NCBI GenBank assembly: GCA_023254175.1
Contig: JALQYJ010000116.1
Location: 1-64,000, forward strand
Direction: 5' to 3'
DNA from: Runella sp.
GTDB taxonomy: Bacteria; Bacteroidota; Bacteroidia; Cytophagales; Spirosomataceae
DNA length: 64,000 nt
The notes beneath the pieces are model-generated. The model saw only the letters and a program-made list of their open reading frames with translations. It was not told the origin of the DNA and ran no database searches. This document shows, one piece after another, positions 1 through 8,690 of the stretch (its first letter is position 1; every line of letters begins with the position of its first letter). A program made the translations under genes and the position numbers.

Positions 1-561
1 AAGGTTGAGGATGGCGAAATTTTCGCTACGGGTTCCGTCTACGAGTGGCTCTGCTTTAAATTCGGGAATATTAATAATGGTAAACTCTGACTCAAACTGG
101 CCGAGTTCTTCTTTCGAAGGACGCAAAAACATGTTATGGCAAAACAAATTGTGCCATGCCCAAGTGTTGACCACGGTCAGATTGAGGCGATAATCAGGGT
201 GGTCGCATACGTAACCTTGGCGCACGTACACCGTTTTATCCTCCAAAAAGTTTAGCATTTTTTGGTGCAAAGCGTCAAACTTTACGGCGTCAAATGGGGT
301 ATTGATTTCACTCCACCAAACCGAGTGTAACGTTTTTTCGTCATTCACGATGTAGCGGTCTTTCGGCGAACGCCCCGTAAACTCACCCGTGTCGGCCATC
401 AATGCCCCTGTGTCAGTAAGGTGGCTTTCGCGGTTGAGGAGCGAATGTTCGACCAAAGTCGCTGACGGTAAATTAAAATGAAATTTTTTAACTCGTTGTA
501 GCCCTAACGAGTCGCGAACCTCGTCGGTATCGACGAAGACGCGTTCCAAAATCGAGGTCAT
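1..561 (-). CDS. pckA: Phosphoenolpyruvate carboxykinase (ATP), N-terminal part
   Basis: Interconverts oxaloacetate and phosphoenolpyruvate with ATP/ADP, the first committed step of gluconeogenesis, in the cytosol. Reading the minus strand from an ATG at 561 gives 187 uninterrupted codons that run off the window edge, so the catalytic P-loop half is not visible. The recognisable signature is LTDTGALMADTGEFTGRSP followed by KDRYIV, the conserved N-terminal substrate-binding stretch of the ATP-dependent family, and further on the stretch around NTWAWHNLFCHNMF. The stretch upstream has no in-frame ATG. A TATTTTTG box (610-617, minus strand) fits the Bacteroidota -7 consensus about 50 bases before the start. 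It is divergent from the GH3 gene. Identity is secure; only the missing end limits the call. Confidence 0.9.
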   Translation of the reverse strand, partial: MTSILERVFVDTDEVRDSLGLQRVKKFHFNLPSATLVEHSLLNRESHLTDTGALMADTGEFTGRSPKDRYIVNDEKTLHSVWWSEINTPFDAVKFDALHQKMLNFLEDKTVYVRQGYVCDHPDYRLNLTVVNTWAWHNLFCHNMFLRPSKEELGQFESEFTIINIPEFKAEPLVDGTRSENFAILNL

Positions 562-609
562 GTTGGTATGTTGTGTTGATGAAGTGGAAGGGGTTAAAAC
601 TAACCAATA

Positions 610-617
610 CAAAAATA
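610..617 (-). promoter_or_regulatory. Putative -7 box of the pckA promoter
   Basis: TATTTTTG on the minus strand matches the Bacteroidota TAnnTTTG consensus and lies about 50 bases upstream of the pckA start. No convincing TTG -33 element at the usual 19-21 base spacing was seen, so this is a weak call. Confidence 0.35.
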
Positions 618-717
618 CACACCAACTCTAATTATAAAAATAGCCGATGGTGTTTTTTATAGTTTTTATTTACTTGTTACGAACATATGCATTATCAAAG
701 TTTTTCACCCTTTTCAA

Positions 718-725
718 TACCTTTG
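718..725 (+). promoter_or_regulatory. Putative -7 box of the GH3 gene
   Basis: TACCTTTG matches the TAnnTTTG consensus. Transcription starting some 7 bases downstream would leave a 15-base leader before the ATG at 747 and would exclude the upstream in-frame ATG at 687. No clear -33 TTG was found. Confidence 0.4.
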
Positions 726-746
726 CTAAAAATACACACTTCTCCC

Positions 747-3700
747 ATGAAACGCTTGCTGTTCCTGCTCTTTCTGGCATTTGTAATGGTTCAAACCAGT
801 TTCGCGCAACAAACTACCCCGCCTTTTCTCCAAAACCCCAATCAACGTTGGGTTGATTCTGTATTCAATAGCCTTACCGCCGACGAACGCATTGCCCAAC
901 TCATCATGGTAGCGGCTCACGGTTATCCTAATAACCCCAAACGAGTTATTATTGACACAACTTTTACCAACCCGCGTGTGGTTGCTCAGTATATTCGCGA
1001 TTACAAAGTAGGAGGAGTTATTTTCTTCCAAGGCGGCCCTGTTCAACAGGCACAGTTGACCAATTATTACCAATCTATTTCGAAAGTACCGCTGTTGGTC
1101 GCGATGGATTCGGAGTGGGGACTTGCCATGCGCCTTGATAGTGCCGTGCGTTTCCCTTATCAAATGACGCTAGGAGCTATCCAAGGCAACGACGAGCTAA
1201 TCTACAAAATGGGCAAACTCCTAGCTGCCCAAAAACGTCGCATGGGAGTACACATCAACTTTGCACCTTCAGTAGATGTCAACAACAACGCCAATAATCC
1301 TGTTATCAACTTTCGTTCGTTTGGTGAAAACCCACAAAAAGTCTACGAAAAAGGCTATGCGTACATGAAAGGAATGCAAGACGGAGGTATTTTGAGTTCA
1401 CTCAAGCATTTTCCTGGCCACGGCGATACAGGTACCGACTCCCACTATGACCTTCCCGTCATTCCCCACAGTCGTGCTCGGCTTGATTCGGTAGAATTAT
1501 ACCCTTTTCGCAAATTAATCGAACAGGGAGCCGATGGAGTTATGATGGCTCACTTAGCGATTCCAGTGTTGGATACCACTAAAAATGTACCTTCAACCCT
1601 TTCTAAGCCTATTGTTACGGACGTTCTTCGCGACCAACTCAAATTCAACGGTCTCATTTATTCGGACGCCATGAATATGAAAGGACTTACCAAGTATTTC
1701 CCGAACGGCTTGGGCGATGCCAAAGGTTTAGAAGCAGGAATGGACGTGCTTGAGTTTAGCCCGAATGTACCTGCTGCCATTGCCGAAATCAAAAAAGCTG
1801 TGGCTGAAGGGCGCATTTCCCAAGCGGAGATTGACACACGAGTAAAAAAAGTATTGACAGCAAAGGCGTGGGTAGGACTCGATAAATTTACTCCGATTAA
1901 AACCCAAAACCTGATTGAAGACATCAACGATAAACAGTCGGAGCTTATCAATCGCCAATTGACCGAAAATGCACTAACCGTTCTTAAAAACAACGACAAC
2001 GTCCTTCCCATCAAAAACTTAGACAAAGTAAGTATCGCATCTATTTCATTGACTGACGCACCTGCCGTTACCACCCTCACCAAAGACGGGGTCATTGCCC
2101 TTGGTACCCGCAACGAAACGGCGTTTACGGGAGAACTAACTACGTTCCAAAAAACACTTTCTCTTTACACCAATATTGACCATTATGTAATCCACCCAAA
2201 AACACCAGATAGCCTTCAACAACGCATTCGGACTGCTCTCAAAAGCTATGACATTGTTATCGTAGGAGCACATTTGAACAACATTCGCCCTGGCACCAAC
2301 TACGGCATTACGCCTACCACTGCAACATGGGTAAAGGAACTTGCGACCAACGGAAATTCAATTATTTCTGTGTTTGGCAATGCCTACGCCCTTAACAAAC
2401 TTGAGGGAATTACCAATGCTAAGAGCCTGATAATGGCCTATCAGCTTACACCATTTACAGAAGAGTTATCGGCCCAATTGATTTTTGGTGCTATTCCTGC
2501 CAAAGGTAAACTTCCCGTATCGGTTAATACTCAATTCCCGTACGGAGCAGGTATCGAAACACCCGCTATCGGTCGGTTGAAATACACTATTCCCGAAGAA
2601 GTGGGCTTGGATAGCAAGTGGCTTTCTTTCAAAATCGACTCCATTGCCAACAATGCCATCGCGTTGAAAGCCACCCCGAGTATGGTAGTGCAATTGGCCA
2701 AAGACGGAAAAGTATTTTATCGAAAAAGTTATGCCCCCCCAACACCCAATGGTGAAGAATTAGCAGCTCCCCTATCGGGGAGTGGGGGGCTATATGATTT
2801 TGCTTCTGTTACCAAAATTGCTGCCTCTACCCTTGCGTTAGCCAAATTACACAGCGAGGGCAAGTTCAATTTGGACGGGACGATGAAAGACTATCTGCCG
2901 TTCTTGAAAAAATCGAACAAAGCCGACTTGGTTTGGCGTCAGGTACTCACTCACCAAGCTGGGTTGAAAGCGTTTATCAACTTCTGGCGCGATTGCCGCA
3001 ACCCCGACGGCACATGGAAACGGCGCACGTTCCGTTGGGGAAAAGAAGCACATGGAGCCTATACGGTACAGATTACGGATAGCCTTTGGTTGCACAAAAA
3101 ATACCACAAAAAACTGTTTGCTTCCCTGAGAAACTCCGCCCTCAACGAGAAAAAGGAGTACGTTTATTCCGACTTGTCGTTTATGCTTTATCCGCAAGTG
3201 GTGAAGAACCTCACAGGAGTCGAATTTGAGGAGTATTTAAAGTCGAATGTTTATCAAAAAATTGGAGCTAATAGCCTTACATTCAACCCCCTTCGCTTCA
3301 ATAAACTAAGTCAAATTGCCCCGACGGAACGGGATACTTTTTTCCGCCAAACGCTAGTACACGGGCGCGTACACGACGAAGCAGCTGCCATGTTGAACGG
3401 CGTAAGTGGTCACGCAGGCTTGTTTGGCAATGCCAATGATTTGATGAAAGTAACGCAGCTTTTCCTTCAAAAAGGCAGCTACGGCGGAGAAACGTTCATT
3501 TCAGAGAAGACAATGAATGAATTTACGCGCTATCAATTCCCAGAGTCCCGAAGAGGAATTGGTTTTGACAAACCTAGCCGTGTATACAACGGCAATGCGC
3601 CCAAAAGCGCCAGTCCGCAAAGCTACGGACACACGGGTTTTACGGGCATTATGATTTGGAACGACCCTGCTTATAACCTCAATTACGTATTTTTGTCAAA

Positions 3701-3797
3701 CCGTGTTTATCCAACGCGTGACAATAACAAACTGTCTTCCCTCAACGTCCGTACGGCCATCATGCAGGTGGTGTATGATGGATTGGGAATAAAGTAA
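747..3797 (+). CDS. Secreted GH3 beta-N-acetylhexosaminidase fused to a serine beta-lactamase-type domain
   Basis: Probable periplasmic or outer-membrane enzyme acting on peptidoglycan-type N-acetylglucosaminides, with a second penicillin-binding-like domain. 1016 residues from ATG 747, chosen because it begins a clear signal peptide (MKRLLFLLFLAFVMVQ, cleavage near SFA-QQ) and follows a -7 box; the ATG at 687 adds 20 residues that would bury the signal. The NagZ signature KHFPGHGDTGTDSHYDLP starts near residue 220 and the nucleophile motif SDAM has Asp307. The C-terminal domain has the serine hydrolase motifs S687-V-T-K690, Y807-S-D and H962-T-G. This two-domain architecture is common in Bacteroidota. 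Residues about 663-682, at the linker into the second domain, are encoded by a GC-rich inverted element (2733-2793). Function of the C-terminal domain is inferred. Confidence 0.88.
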   Translation: MKRLLFLLFLAFVMVQTSFAQQTTPPFLQNPNQRWVDSVFNSLTADERIAQLIMVAAHGYPNNPKRVIIDTTFTNPRVVAQYIRDYKVGGVIFFQGGPVQQAQLTNYYQSISKVPLLVAMDSEWGLAMRLDSAVRFPYQMTLGAIQGNDELIYKMGKLLAAQKRRMGVHINFAPSVDVNNNANNPVINFRSFGENPQKVYEKGYAYMKGMQDGGILSSLKHFPGHGDTGTDSHYDLPVIPHSRARLDSVELYPFRKLIEQGADGVMMAHLAIPVLDTTKNVPSTLSKPIVTDVLRDQLKFNGLIYSDAMNMKGLTKYFPNGLGDAKGLEAGMDVLEFSPNVPAAIAEIKKAVAEGRISQAEIDTRVKKVLTAKAWVGLDKFTPIKTQNLIEDINDKQSELINRQLTENALTVLKNNDNVLPIKNLDKVSIASISLTDAPAVTTLTKDGVIALGTRNETAFTGELTTFQKTLSLYTNIDHYVIHPKTPDSLQQRIRTALKSYDIVIVGAHLNNIRPGTNYGITPTTATWVKELATNGNSIISVFGNAYALNKLEGITNAKSLIMAYQLTPFTEELSAQLIFGAIPAKGKLPVSVNTQFPYGAGIETPAIGRLKYTIPEEVGLDSKWLSFKIDSIANNAIALKATPSMVVQLAKDGKVFYRKSYAPPTPNGEELAAPLSGSGGLYDFASVTKIAASTLALAKLHSEGKFNLDGTMKDYLPFLKKSNKADLVWRQVLTHQAGLKAFINFWRDCRNPDGTWKRRTFRWGKEAHGAYTVQITDSLWLHKKYHKKLFASLRNSALNEKKEYVYSDLSFMLYPQVVKNLTGVEFEEYLKSNVYQKIGANSLTFNPLRFNKLSQIAPTERDTFFRQTLVHGRVHDEAAAMLNGVSGHAGLFGNANDLMKVTQLFLQKGSYGGETFISEKTMNEFTRYQFPESRRGIGFDKPSRVYNGNAPKSASPQSYGHTGFTGIMIWNDPAYNLNYVFLSNRVYPTRDNNKLSSLNVRTAIMQVVYDGLGIK
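2733..2793. repeat. GC-rich inverted element inside the GH3 gene
   Basis: About 60 bases running from a C7 tract through CCCAATGG and CCCCTATCGGGG to a G6CT end. It resembles the intergenic element at 53549-53609 in order and spacing of its C and G tracts and in the shared CCCAATGG core. It is in frame and codes for about 20 proline/glycine-rich residues between the two enzyme domains. Whether it is an inserted mobile repeat is an inference. Confidence 0.55.
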
Positions 3798-3802
3798 AGT
3801 TG

Positions 3803-3853
3803 GTATCATACCCCTTAAAAATGCAGTTTCACCCTTTTTAGGGGGTATGATAC
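3803..3853 (+). terminator. Terminator after the GH3 gene
   Basis: A 19-base inverted repeat (GTATCATACCCC arms with A and T tracts) with one mismatch and a 13-base loop, starting 5 bases after the stop codon. It could work in both directions, but the gene on the other side ends 130 bases away. Confidence 0.7.
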
Positions 3854-3984
3854 ATTAAATATAAAGCTAGTATTTCAGGATATAGTAGTATTCTTTTTAA
3901 AATACATAGAGAACATTAGAATAAACATAGACAGTTGTCTTTACCTTGGCCTAGTCACCTGCAAAGTCTCGCACACCCTTCCTT

Positions 3985-4923
3985 TCATTTCTCCTCCAAA
4001 TACCTCTGAATATTTTCTGCAACCTTATCCATCAATCGAATTCTGGCTTCGATACTCGACCAAGCTACATGAGGGGCAAGCAGCAGTTTTTCGGGATTTT
4101 TAAGTTGTAAATAGGGATGGCTCGCGGGAATAGGCTCCTGCGTAAATACATCAATTGCTGCACCCGCAATCAAATTATCATCGAGAGCGCGTACCAAATC
4201 TGCTTCATTTACGATGCCTCCCCGGCTTGTATTGAGCAACAAAGCCGTAGGTTTCATTTGGGCTATACGCTCGTAAGTAAGTAAATTATCGGTATGTTCA
4301 TTGAGCGGTGCATGTACCGAAAACACATCGCACGTCGCCAAAAACTCTTCCAACAAAAGGGAAGCATAAGGTACATCATACGTTTGTCCCGAAGCTGAAT
4401 AATACACGACTTCACAACCAAACGCAGCTGCAATCTGCGCAACTTGCCGACCAATTTCGCCCAGCCCCAAAATTCCAAAACGTTTTCCTCGCAGCTCCCA
4501 ATAAGGCCGACCAAGGTGCGTAAACATTCGTTCTTTAGAATATTCCCCTGTTTTTACGTACGTATCGTAGTAGGCTGTCGAGTTGAGCAATGCCAACAAC
4601 AACGCCATGGTTTCTTGGGCGACGCTGTCGGTGGAGTAGCCTTTTACGTTCTTTATTTGTATCCCCAACTCCTTGGCGGCGACCAAATCCACGTTGTTCA
4701 TTCCCGTAGCCGCCACACAGATCAGCTTCAACGATGGCGAGTTCTCCATCGTTTGACGAACCACTTTGACTTTATTGGTAATCACGACTTCGGCTCCCTC
4801 TATCCGCGAGGCGACTTCATCGAGTTGGGTATCGGGGTAAAAAACAACTTCGCCTAGCTCAGACAATTTGATAAGATTAGGAATCTCTCCTAGCGTGCGG
4901 GCATCTAAAAAAACGATTTTCAC
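3985..4923 (-). CDS. D-isomer-specific 2-hydroxyacid dehydrogenase
   Basis: NAD(P)-dependent reductase of 2-keto acids such as hydroxypyruvate or glyoxylate; exact substrate not readable. 312 residues from a GTG at 4923, giving the family-typical start VKIVFLDARTLGE. An upstream ATG at 5016 would add a stretch overlapping the terminator of sufD, so it is unlikely. The Rossmann motif GLGEIGRQVA lies in the middle, and the three catalytic residues are visible: Arg in LNTSRGG, Glu in TQEPIP and His in APHVAW. The closest described relatives are glycerate dehydrogenases (HprA type). It follows sufD on the same strand but is separated from it by a hairpin, so it is probably transcribed alone. Confidence 0.85.
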   Translation of the reverse strand: MKIVFLDARTLGEIPNLIKLSELGEVVFYPDTQLDEVASRIEGAEVVITNKVKVVRQTMENSPSLKLICVAATGMNNVDLVAAKELGIQIKNVKGYSTDSVAQETMALLLALLNSTAYYDTYVKTGEYSKERMFTHLGRPYWELRGKRFGILGLGEIGRQVAQIAAAFGCEVVYYSASGQTYDVPYASLLLEEFLATCDVFSVHAPLNEHTDNLLTYERIAQMKPTALLLNTSRGGIVNEADLVRALDDNLIAGAAIDVFTQEPIPASHPYLQLKNPEKLLLAPHVAWSSIEARIRLMDKVAENIQRYLEEK

Positions 4924-5016
4924 GGGGTATAGCGACGAATGGTTAACGTTTAGTGGCCTCAAACGACCAAGTATTAAAGCAAAAAACAGAATCAAAATAA
5001 CCCTGTTACCCAACAA

Positions 5017-5044
5017 AAAATCCCCGCCTTGTAGCAGGGATTTT
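5017..5044 (-). terminator. Terminator downstream of sufD
   Basis: On the minus strand an AAAATCCC/GGGATTTT stem with an inner GC pair closes a short loop and runs into a T tract. It sits 30 bases past the sufD stop codon and helps rule out the long start of the dehydrogenase gene. Confidence 0.7.
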
Positions 5045-5073
5045 CGGAAATCAGTTTATTATCAAAACCTTGA

Positions 5074-6393
5074 CTACTGCGCCAATTTCTCGGCAATCAG
5101 TCCTTCGAGGTATTCTTTGATGGAATCAATTTTGATTTGGCTGATGACATCCTCACAAAAAGCATACATCAACAACGTCTGTGCTTCTGCTTTAGGAATT
5201 CCGCGTGAGCGCATGTAAAACAACGCTTCATCATTAAGTTTACCCGTTGTAGTTCCGTGCGAGCACTTCACGTCATCGTTATAAATTTCCAATTGAGGTT
5301 TGGTATTCATCGTCGCCTCGTCCGAAAGCACCACGTTACGGCACGATTGGTAAGCGTTGGTTTTGCTGGCTCCATCGCGTACAAAAATCTTTCCGTTGAA
5401 CACCCCCGTTGATTTGTCTTTCAAAATCCCTTTGTACAACTCATTGCTGTACGAGTTTGGTTGTGCATGATCAACGAGCGTATGGTTATCAACGTGTTGT
5501 TTTCCATTCGGGAAGTACAAACCATACATAAAAGCTTCGCAATTTTGGCCATCCAACACGATGTTGAGGTTATTTCTAACAAACCCACCGTTGATGGTCA
5601 CCGTTACGGCGTAGAAATGGCTATTTTGCTTTTGGCATACTTGGGTAGTACCAATGTGATACGACTTTTCGGTATCGTTCTGTACTTTGTAGTATTGAAC
5701 GTTGGCATTTTCTTCCACCACAATTTCGGTCACGGTGTTTGTAAATGCCCCATTCTCTCCCATCGTACGGAAAGCTTCGGCGATTTTTACTTCGGCATTT
5801 TTACCAACCACCACTAGGTTACGAGGCTGTGAAGCCACGTTAATGCTGCGAGCATCGGTAATAAAACGCAATATGATAGGTTGTTCTACCACTTTTCCCG
5901 CAGGAACATTGATGACAACACCATCATGGGCAAAAGCGGTATTAAGAGCCGTAAAGGCTTCATTTTGATAATTGGCATATTGGGCAAAATACGTTTCCAA
6001 CAAGGTCGGATTTTCTTTTACCGCTTTACCAAAGTTCAAAATTTGCAGTTGGCTCTCAGGCGAAACAATGTTCGACAATTCTGGATTATAAATGCCATTG
6101 ATAAAATATAAAACGTTTCCTTCCAAATTAGGAATGGAAAGAGTAGCAAGTTCATTTTCCCCGAACTCCGTTTTCACGCTAAAATCAAACGCCTGCTTTA
6201 CTAAGTTGCTGACGTTGCTATATTTCCACTCCTCGTGCTTGATGGTTGGGAACCCCAACGTCTCAAAGTTTTGCATTGCCGCACGGCGCGTCTGATGCAC
6301 CGCTGATTTAGTTTCGCCGTTAAGGCGTCCTTCGGTCGCTTGAAAGTTGGCAACGAGTTGTTCTTTTAAATCGTTATTGAGGGTATTGCTCAT
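5074..6393 (-). CDS. sufD: Fe-S cluster assembly scaffold subunit SufD
   Basis: Part of the SufBCD complex that assembles iron-sulfur clusters in the cytosol. 439 residues from ATG 6393 (MSNTLNNDLKEQ); a further in-frame ATG nine codons upstream exists but reads through an AT-rich leader. The protein has the beta-helix core and the C-terminal SufB/SufD signature CSHGTTTGKLNDEALFYMRS followed by RGIPKAEAQTLL. It sits 73 bases after sufC in the same direction, so the two are probably co-transcribed. sufB and the cysteine desulfurase sufS are not next to it: the genes upstream of sufC are unrelated. SufD rather than SufB is preferred because the length is about 440 and the SufB N-terminal region is missing. 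Confidence 0.9.
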   Translation of the reverse strand: MSNTLNNDLKEQLVANFQATEGRLNGETKSAVHQTRRAAMQNFETLGFPTIKHEEWKYSNVSNLVKQAFDFSVKTEFGENELATLSIPNLEGNVLYFINGIYNPELSNIVSPESQLQILNFGKAVKENPTLLETYFAQYANYQNEAFTALNTAFAHDGVVINVPAGKVVEQPIILRFITDARSINVASQPRNLVVVGKNAEVKIAEAFRTMGENGAFTNTVTEIVVEENANVQYYKVQNDTEKSYHIGTTQVCQKQNSHFYAVTVTINGGFVRNNLNIVLDGQNCEAFMYGLYFPNGKQHVDNHTLVDHAQPNSYSNELYKGILKDKSTGVFNGKIFVRDGASKTNAYQSCRNVVLSDEATMNTKPQLEIYNDDVKCSHGTTTGKLNDEALFYMRSRGIPKAEAQTLLMYAFCEDVISQIKIDSIKEYLEGLIAEKLAQ

Positions 6394-6466
6394 TAGTGTT
6401 TTTGTAAAATTGTCAACCATTAATTAGCTAAACCAATAACCAATTAACCATTAACTAGTAACTCAT

Positions 6467-7225
6467 TTACATCGTTGCCGCTACTTCCGCCTTAATCCAG
6501 TCGTATCCTTTTTCTTCCAACTCAAGCGCCAATTCTTTTGGACCTGATTTTACGATACGGCCTTTGTACAATACGTGTACGTAATCAGGCACAATGTAAT
6601 CGAGCAAACGCTGATAGTGCGTCACTACGATTACGGCATTCTCTGGTGAGCGCAACTTATTTACACCTTCTGCAACAATACGAAGCGCATCGATATCCAA
6701 TCCAGAATCAGTCTCGTCCAAAATTGCTAGTTTTGGCTCCAACATCGCCATTTGGAAAATTTCATTGCGTTTTTTCTCACCACCTGAAAAACCTTCATTC
6801 AACGAACGCTTCAACAATGAGTCGTCGATGTTTACCAACTTCGCTTTTTCACGCATCAATTTCAAAAATTGCGCTGCATCCAATGGTTCTTCTCCACGTG
6901 ATTTGCGAATTTCGTTGAGAGCTGTTTTGAGGAAGTTAATAGTCGTAACCCCTGGAATTTCTACGGGATATTGAAACGCCAAGAAAATACCAACAGCCGC
7001 TCTTTCTTCGGGCGACATTTCGAGTAAGTCTTCTCCGTCAAAATCAACGCTACCGCCTGTTACTTCATATTCTTCTCGCCCCGCCAATACCGAAGCCAAG
7101 GTACTTTTACCAGAGCCGTTTGGCCCCATTATTGCATGGACTTCGCCTGCTTTGATTTCCAAATTGATTCCTTTCAAAATCGCCTTGTCGTCAACCGACG
7201 CTTGTAAATCCGTGATTGTAAGCAT
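6467..7225 (-). CDS. sufC: Fe-S cluster assembly ATPase SufC
   Basis: ABC-type ATPase that drives cluster assembly on the SufB/SufD scaffold. 252 residues, the usual family length. Walker A is GPNGSGKST, the ABC signature is in LNEGFSGGEKKRNEI, and Walker B is LAILDETDSGLD with the SufC-typical Glu-Thr-Asp-Ser. The last helix ends GYDWIKAEVAATM. It is the first gene of a sufC-sufD unit; a TAATTTTG box on the minus strand (7289-7296) fits a -7 element about 65 bases upstream of the start. Confidence 0.95.
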   Translation of the reverse strand: MLTITDLQASVDDKAILKGINLEIKAGEVHAIMGPNGSGKSTLASVLAGREEYEVTGGSVDFDGEDLLEMSPEERAAVGIFLAFQYPVEIPGVTTINFLKTALNEIRKSRGEEPLDAAQFLKLMREKAKLVNIDDSLLKRSLNEGFSGGEKKRNEIFQMAMLEPKLAILDETDSGLDIDALRIVAEGVNKLRSPENAVIVVTHYQRLLDYIVPDYVHVLYKGRIVKSGPKELALELEEKGYDWIKAEVAATM

Positions 7226-7288
7226 AATACGTGTTTGTTATCTAGGTAAAGACGAGAATGGTTCTCGTAATACATCCGAAAAAGTTTG

Positions 7289-7296
7289 CAAAATTA
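7289..7296 (-). promoter_or_regulatory. Putative -7 box for sufCD
   Basis: TAATTTTG on the minus strand matches TAnnTTTG. The -33 side has no clear TTG at the expected distance, so only the -7 box is claimed. Confidence 0.35.
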
Positions 7297-7392
7297 CAAC
7301 AAAGAGTCTGTAAACCCTTGTGATATAGTAACAATTCTAATGAAGGAAAAGTTGGACTAAGGCACTAAAAAGTTCACTTTCATTTATTACAT

Positions 7393-7428
7393 AGAATAAG
7401 AAGCTACCTTATCAGTAGCCTCCTTATT
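7393..7428 (-). terminator. Imperfect hairpin after the dienelactone hydrolase gene
   Basis: On the minus strand an AATAAG-GAGGCTAC arm faces GTAGCTTCTTATT with a bulge, just past the stop codon of the hydrolase gene. It is a weak, AT-rich terminator candidate. Confidence 0.4.
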
Positions 7429-7432
7429 GTAT

Positions 7433-8272
7433 TTAGCTAAACTTCTTCTTCAAATACTCGATTGAGTGCTTGTAAGCATCTGCCGTCGCCGTTGCGTCGT
7501 GTTTAGGGTTACTTGGATTGGCAAAACCGTGTACCGCATCATACATTTTCACCGTTACTTGTTTGCCCGCGGTCTTCATATTTTCTTCAAATTGAGCTAC
7601 CATTTCGGGTGAAGGGGCTTTATCTTGCTTTCCGAAAATACCCAACACGTCCACGTTCAACGTCTTGAGTTTTTCTACATCTTGCTCAGGGCGACCGTAA
7701 TACATCACGCAACCTACCGCCTGCTTGCCTTCCAACAACGCCGATTGCAACGACAACATACCCCCGAAGCACCAGCCTACGCTCGCAATTTTGGCTTTTT
7801 TACCAACGTGTGCCAATGCCCCTTGCATGATAGCCGTCAAACGCTCTTTGGGTACCGATTGCATGATTTTACCTGCTTCTTGCGGCGTTGTTCCTACTTG
7901 GCCGTCGTACATATCCAAGGCCAACACGTTTACGTCACCCAAATCGTTGTAGAACGTTTCGGCTTCATGCTTAATGTGGTCGTTGAGGCCCCACCATTCT
8001 TGATACACAAAAAGCCACTTGTCTGACTTCTTAGTTGCTTTAATCAAAAAGCCCGAAGCTTCTTTTCCATCAGGTGTCGAAAACTTAATCGTTTCCCCTT
8101 TGCCCGCGTAGTGATATGCTTCGGGAGCTTCGTGCATGGACATAAAATTGGCATCAGCTGCCCACGCTGCCATGTCGTGCGAGGTTTGGCAAAGCGGAAT
8201 TGGCGCTTCAACTGGACGTTGTATAAACGCCTGCATGGCGAATATCGCTCCGACGAGAATCAATTTTTTCAT
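7433..8272 (-). CDS. Secreted dienelactone hydrolase family protein
   Basis: Alpha/beta hydrolase of the dienelactone hydrolase family; natural substrate unknown. 279 residues from ATG 8272, which starts a short signal peptide (MKKLILVGAIFAMQAF); a longer reading frame from 8332 adds 20 residues without a signal. The nucleophile is Cys168 in GWCFGGM, and the other two triad members are a C-terminal Asp region (FGKQDKAPS) and His in VHGFANPS. A Cys nucleophile marks it as true DLH type rather than a serine esterase. It stands alone, with a palindromic operator-like site and a decayed blaI-like gene on its other side. Confidence 0.85.
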   Translation of the reverse strand: MKKLILVGAIFAMQAFIQRPVEAPIPLCQTSHDMAAWAADANFMSMHEAPEAYHYAGKGETIKFSTPDGKEASGFLIKATKKSDKWLFVYQEWWGLNDHIKHEAETFYNDLGDVNVLALDMYDGQVGTTPQEAGKIMQSVPKERLTAIMQGALAHVGKKAKIASVGWCFGGMLSLQSALLEGKQAVGCVMYYGRPEQDVEKLKTLNVDVLGIFGKQDKAPSPEMVAQFEENMKTAGKQVTVKMYDAVHGFANPSNPKHDATATADAYKHSIEYLKKKFS

Positions 8273-8377
8273 TGGTAAATGAGTTAAACAGTGATATATG
8301 TTGGTACACGTATTTTTCAACCAAAATTGCAAAAAATGGTTTAAAAATACACATTAAAAAAAATCTCACAAAAATAG

Positions 8378-8419
8378 TTTATATACTACATATATACTAC
8401 TGTATTTGTAGTATATAAA
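8378..8419. promoter_or_regulatory. Inverted repeat resembling a BlaI/MecI operator
   Basis: A perfect 13-base inverted repeat, TTTATATACTACA and TGTAGTATATAAA, around a 16-base spacer that itself holds a further TACTAC. TACTACA/TGTAGTA arms are the core of known BlaI/MecI operators. It lies immediately upstream of the blaI-like remnant, where an autoregulatory site would be expected, and 106 bases from the divergent hydrolase gene. Binding is inferred. Confidence 0.65.
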
Positions 8420-8420
8420 A

Positions 8421-8690
8421 CTACCCAACAAAGAAGTAGATCATGCTTTTATGAAGAACCTTATGCCGTTTTTCACCAACCCGTCATTGCACTACAATAC
8501 CGTGTCAACCATCATTCGGAATCTCGAAGAGAAGGGCTACATCGGGCATCGAACCTACGGAAGCACTTACGAATATTATCCACTAATGTCAAAATAATCC
8601 TACCAAAACCAATTCGTTATCAGCAAGTTGATTGATAACTACTTTGACAATTCGTACAAAAACTTAGTATCGTATTTTGCCCAATAGGAA
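8421..8690 (+). pseudogene. Decayed BlaI/MecI-family repressor gene
   Basis: The winged-helix core HYNTVSTIIRNLEEKGYIGH then TYGSTYEYYPLMSK reads in one frame and ends at a stop. A second frame from about 8606 gives FVISKLIDNYFDNSYKNLVS and YFAQ, the BlaI C-terminal dimerisation region, followed by two more stops. The N-terminal part of the repressor (the usual LTKAEEEIMQ-like start) is missing. In the family this protein represses beta-lactamase-type operons and is cleaved by the BlaR sensor. With an N-terminal loss, a frameshift and stops it cannot make a working repressor. The operator-like palindrome next to it is still intact. Confidence 0.8.

Noticed and set aside
4444..4857. Long open frame on the plus strand opposite the dehydrogenase gene
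   Set aside because: It lies entirely within a well supported gene on the other strand and has no family features.
5461..5817. Open frame of 118 codons opposite sufD
   Set aside because: An antisense shadow of sufD; no motif and no promoter.
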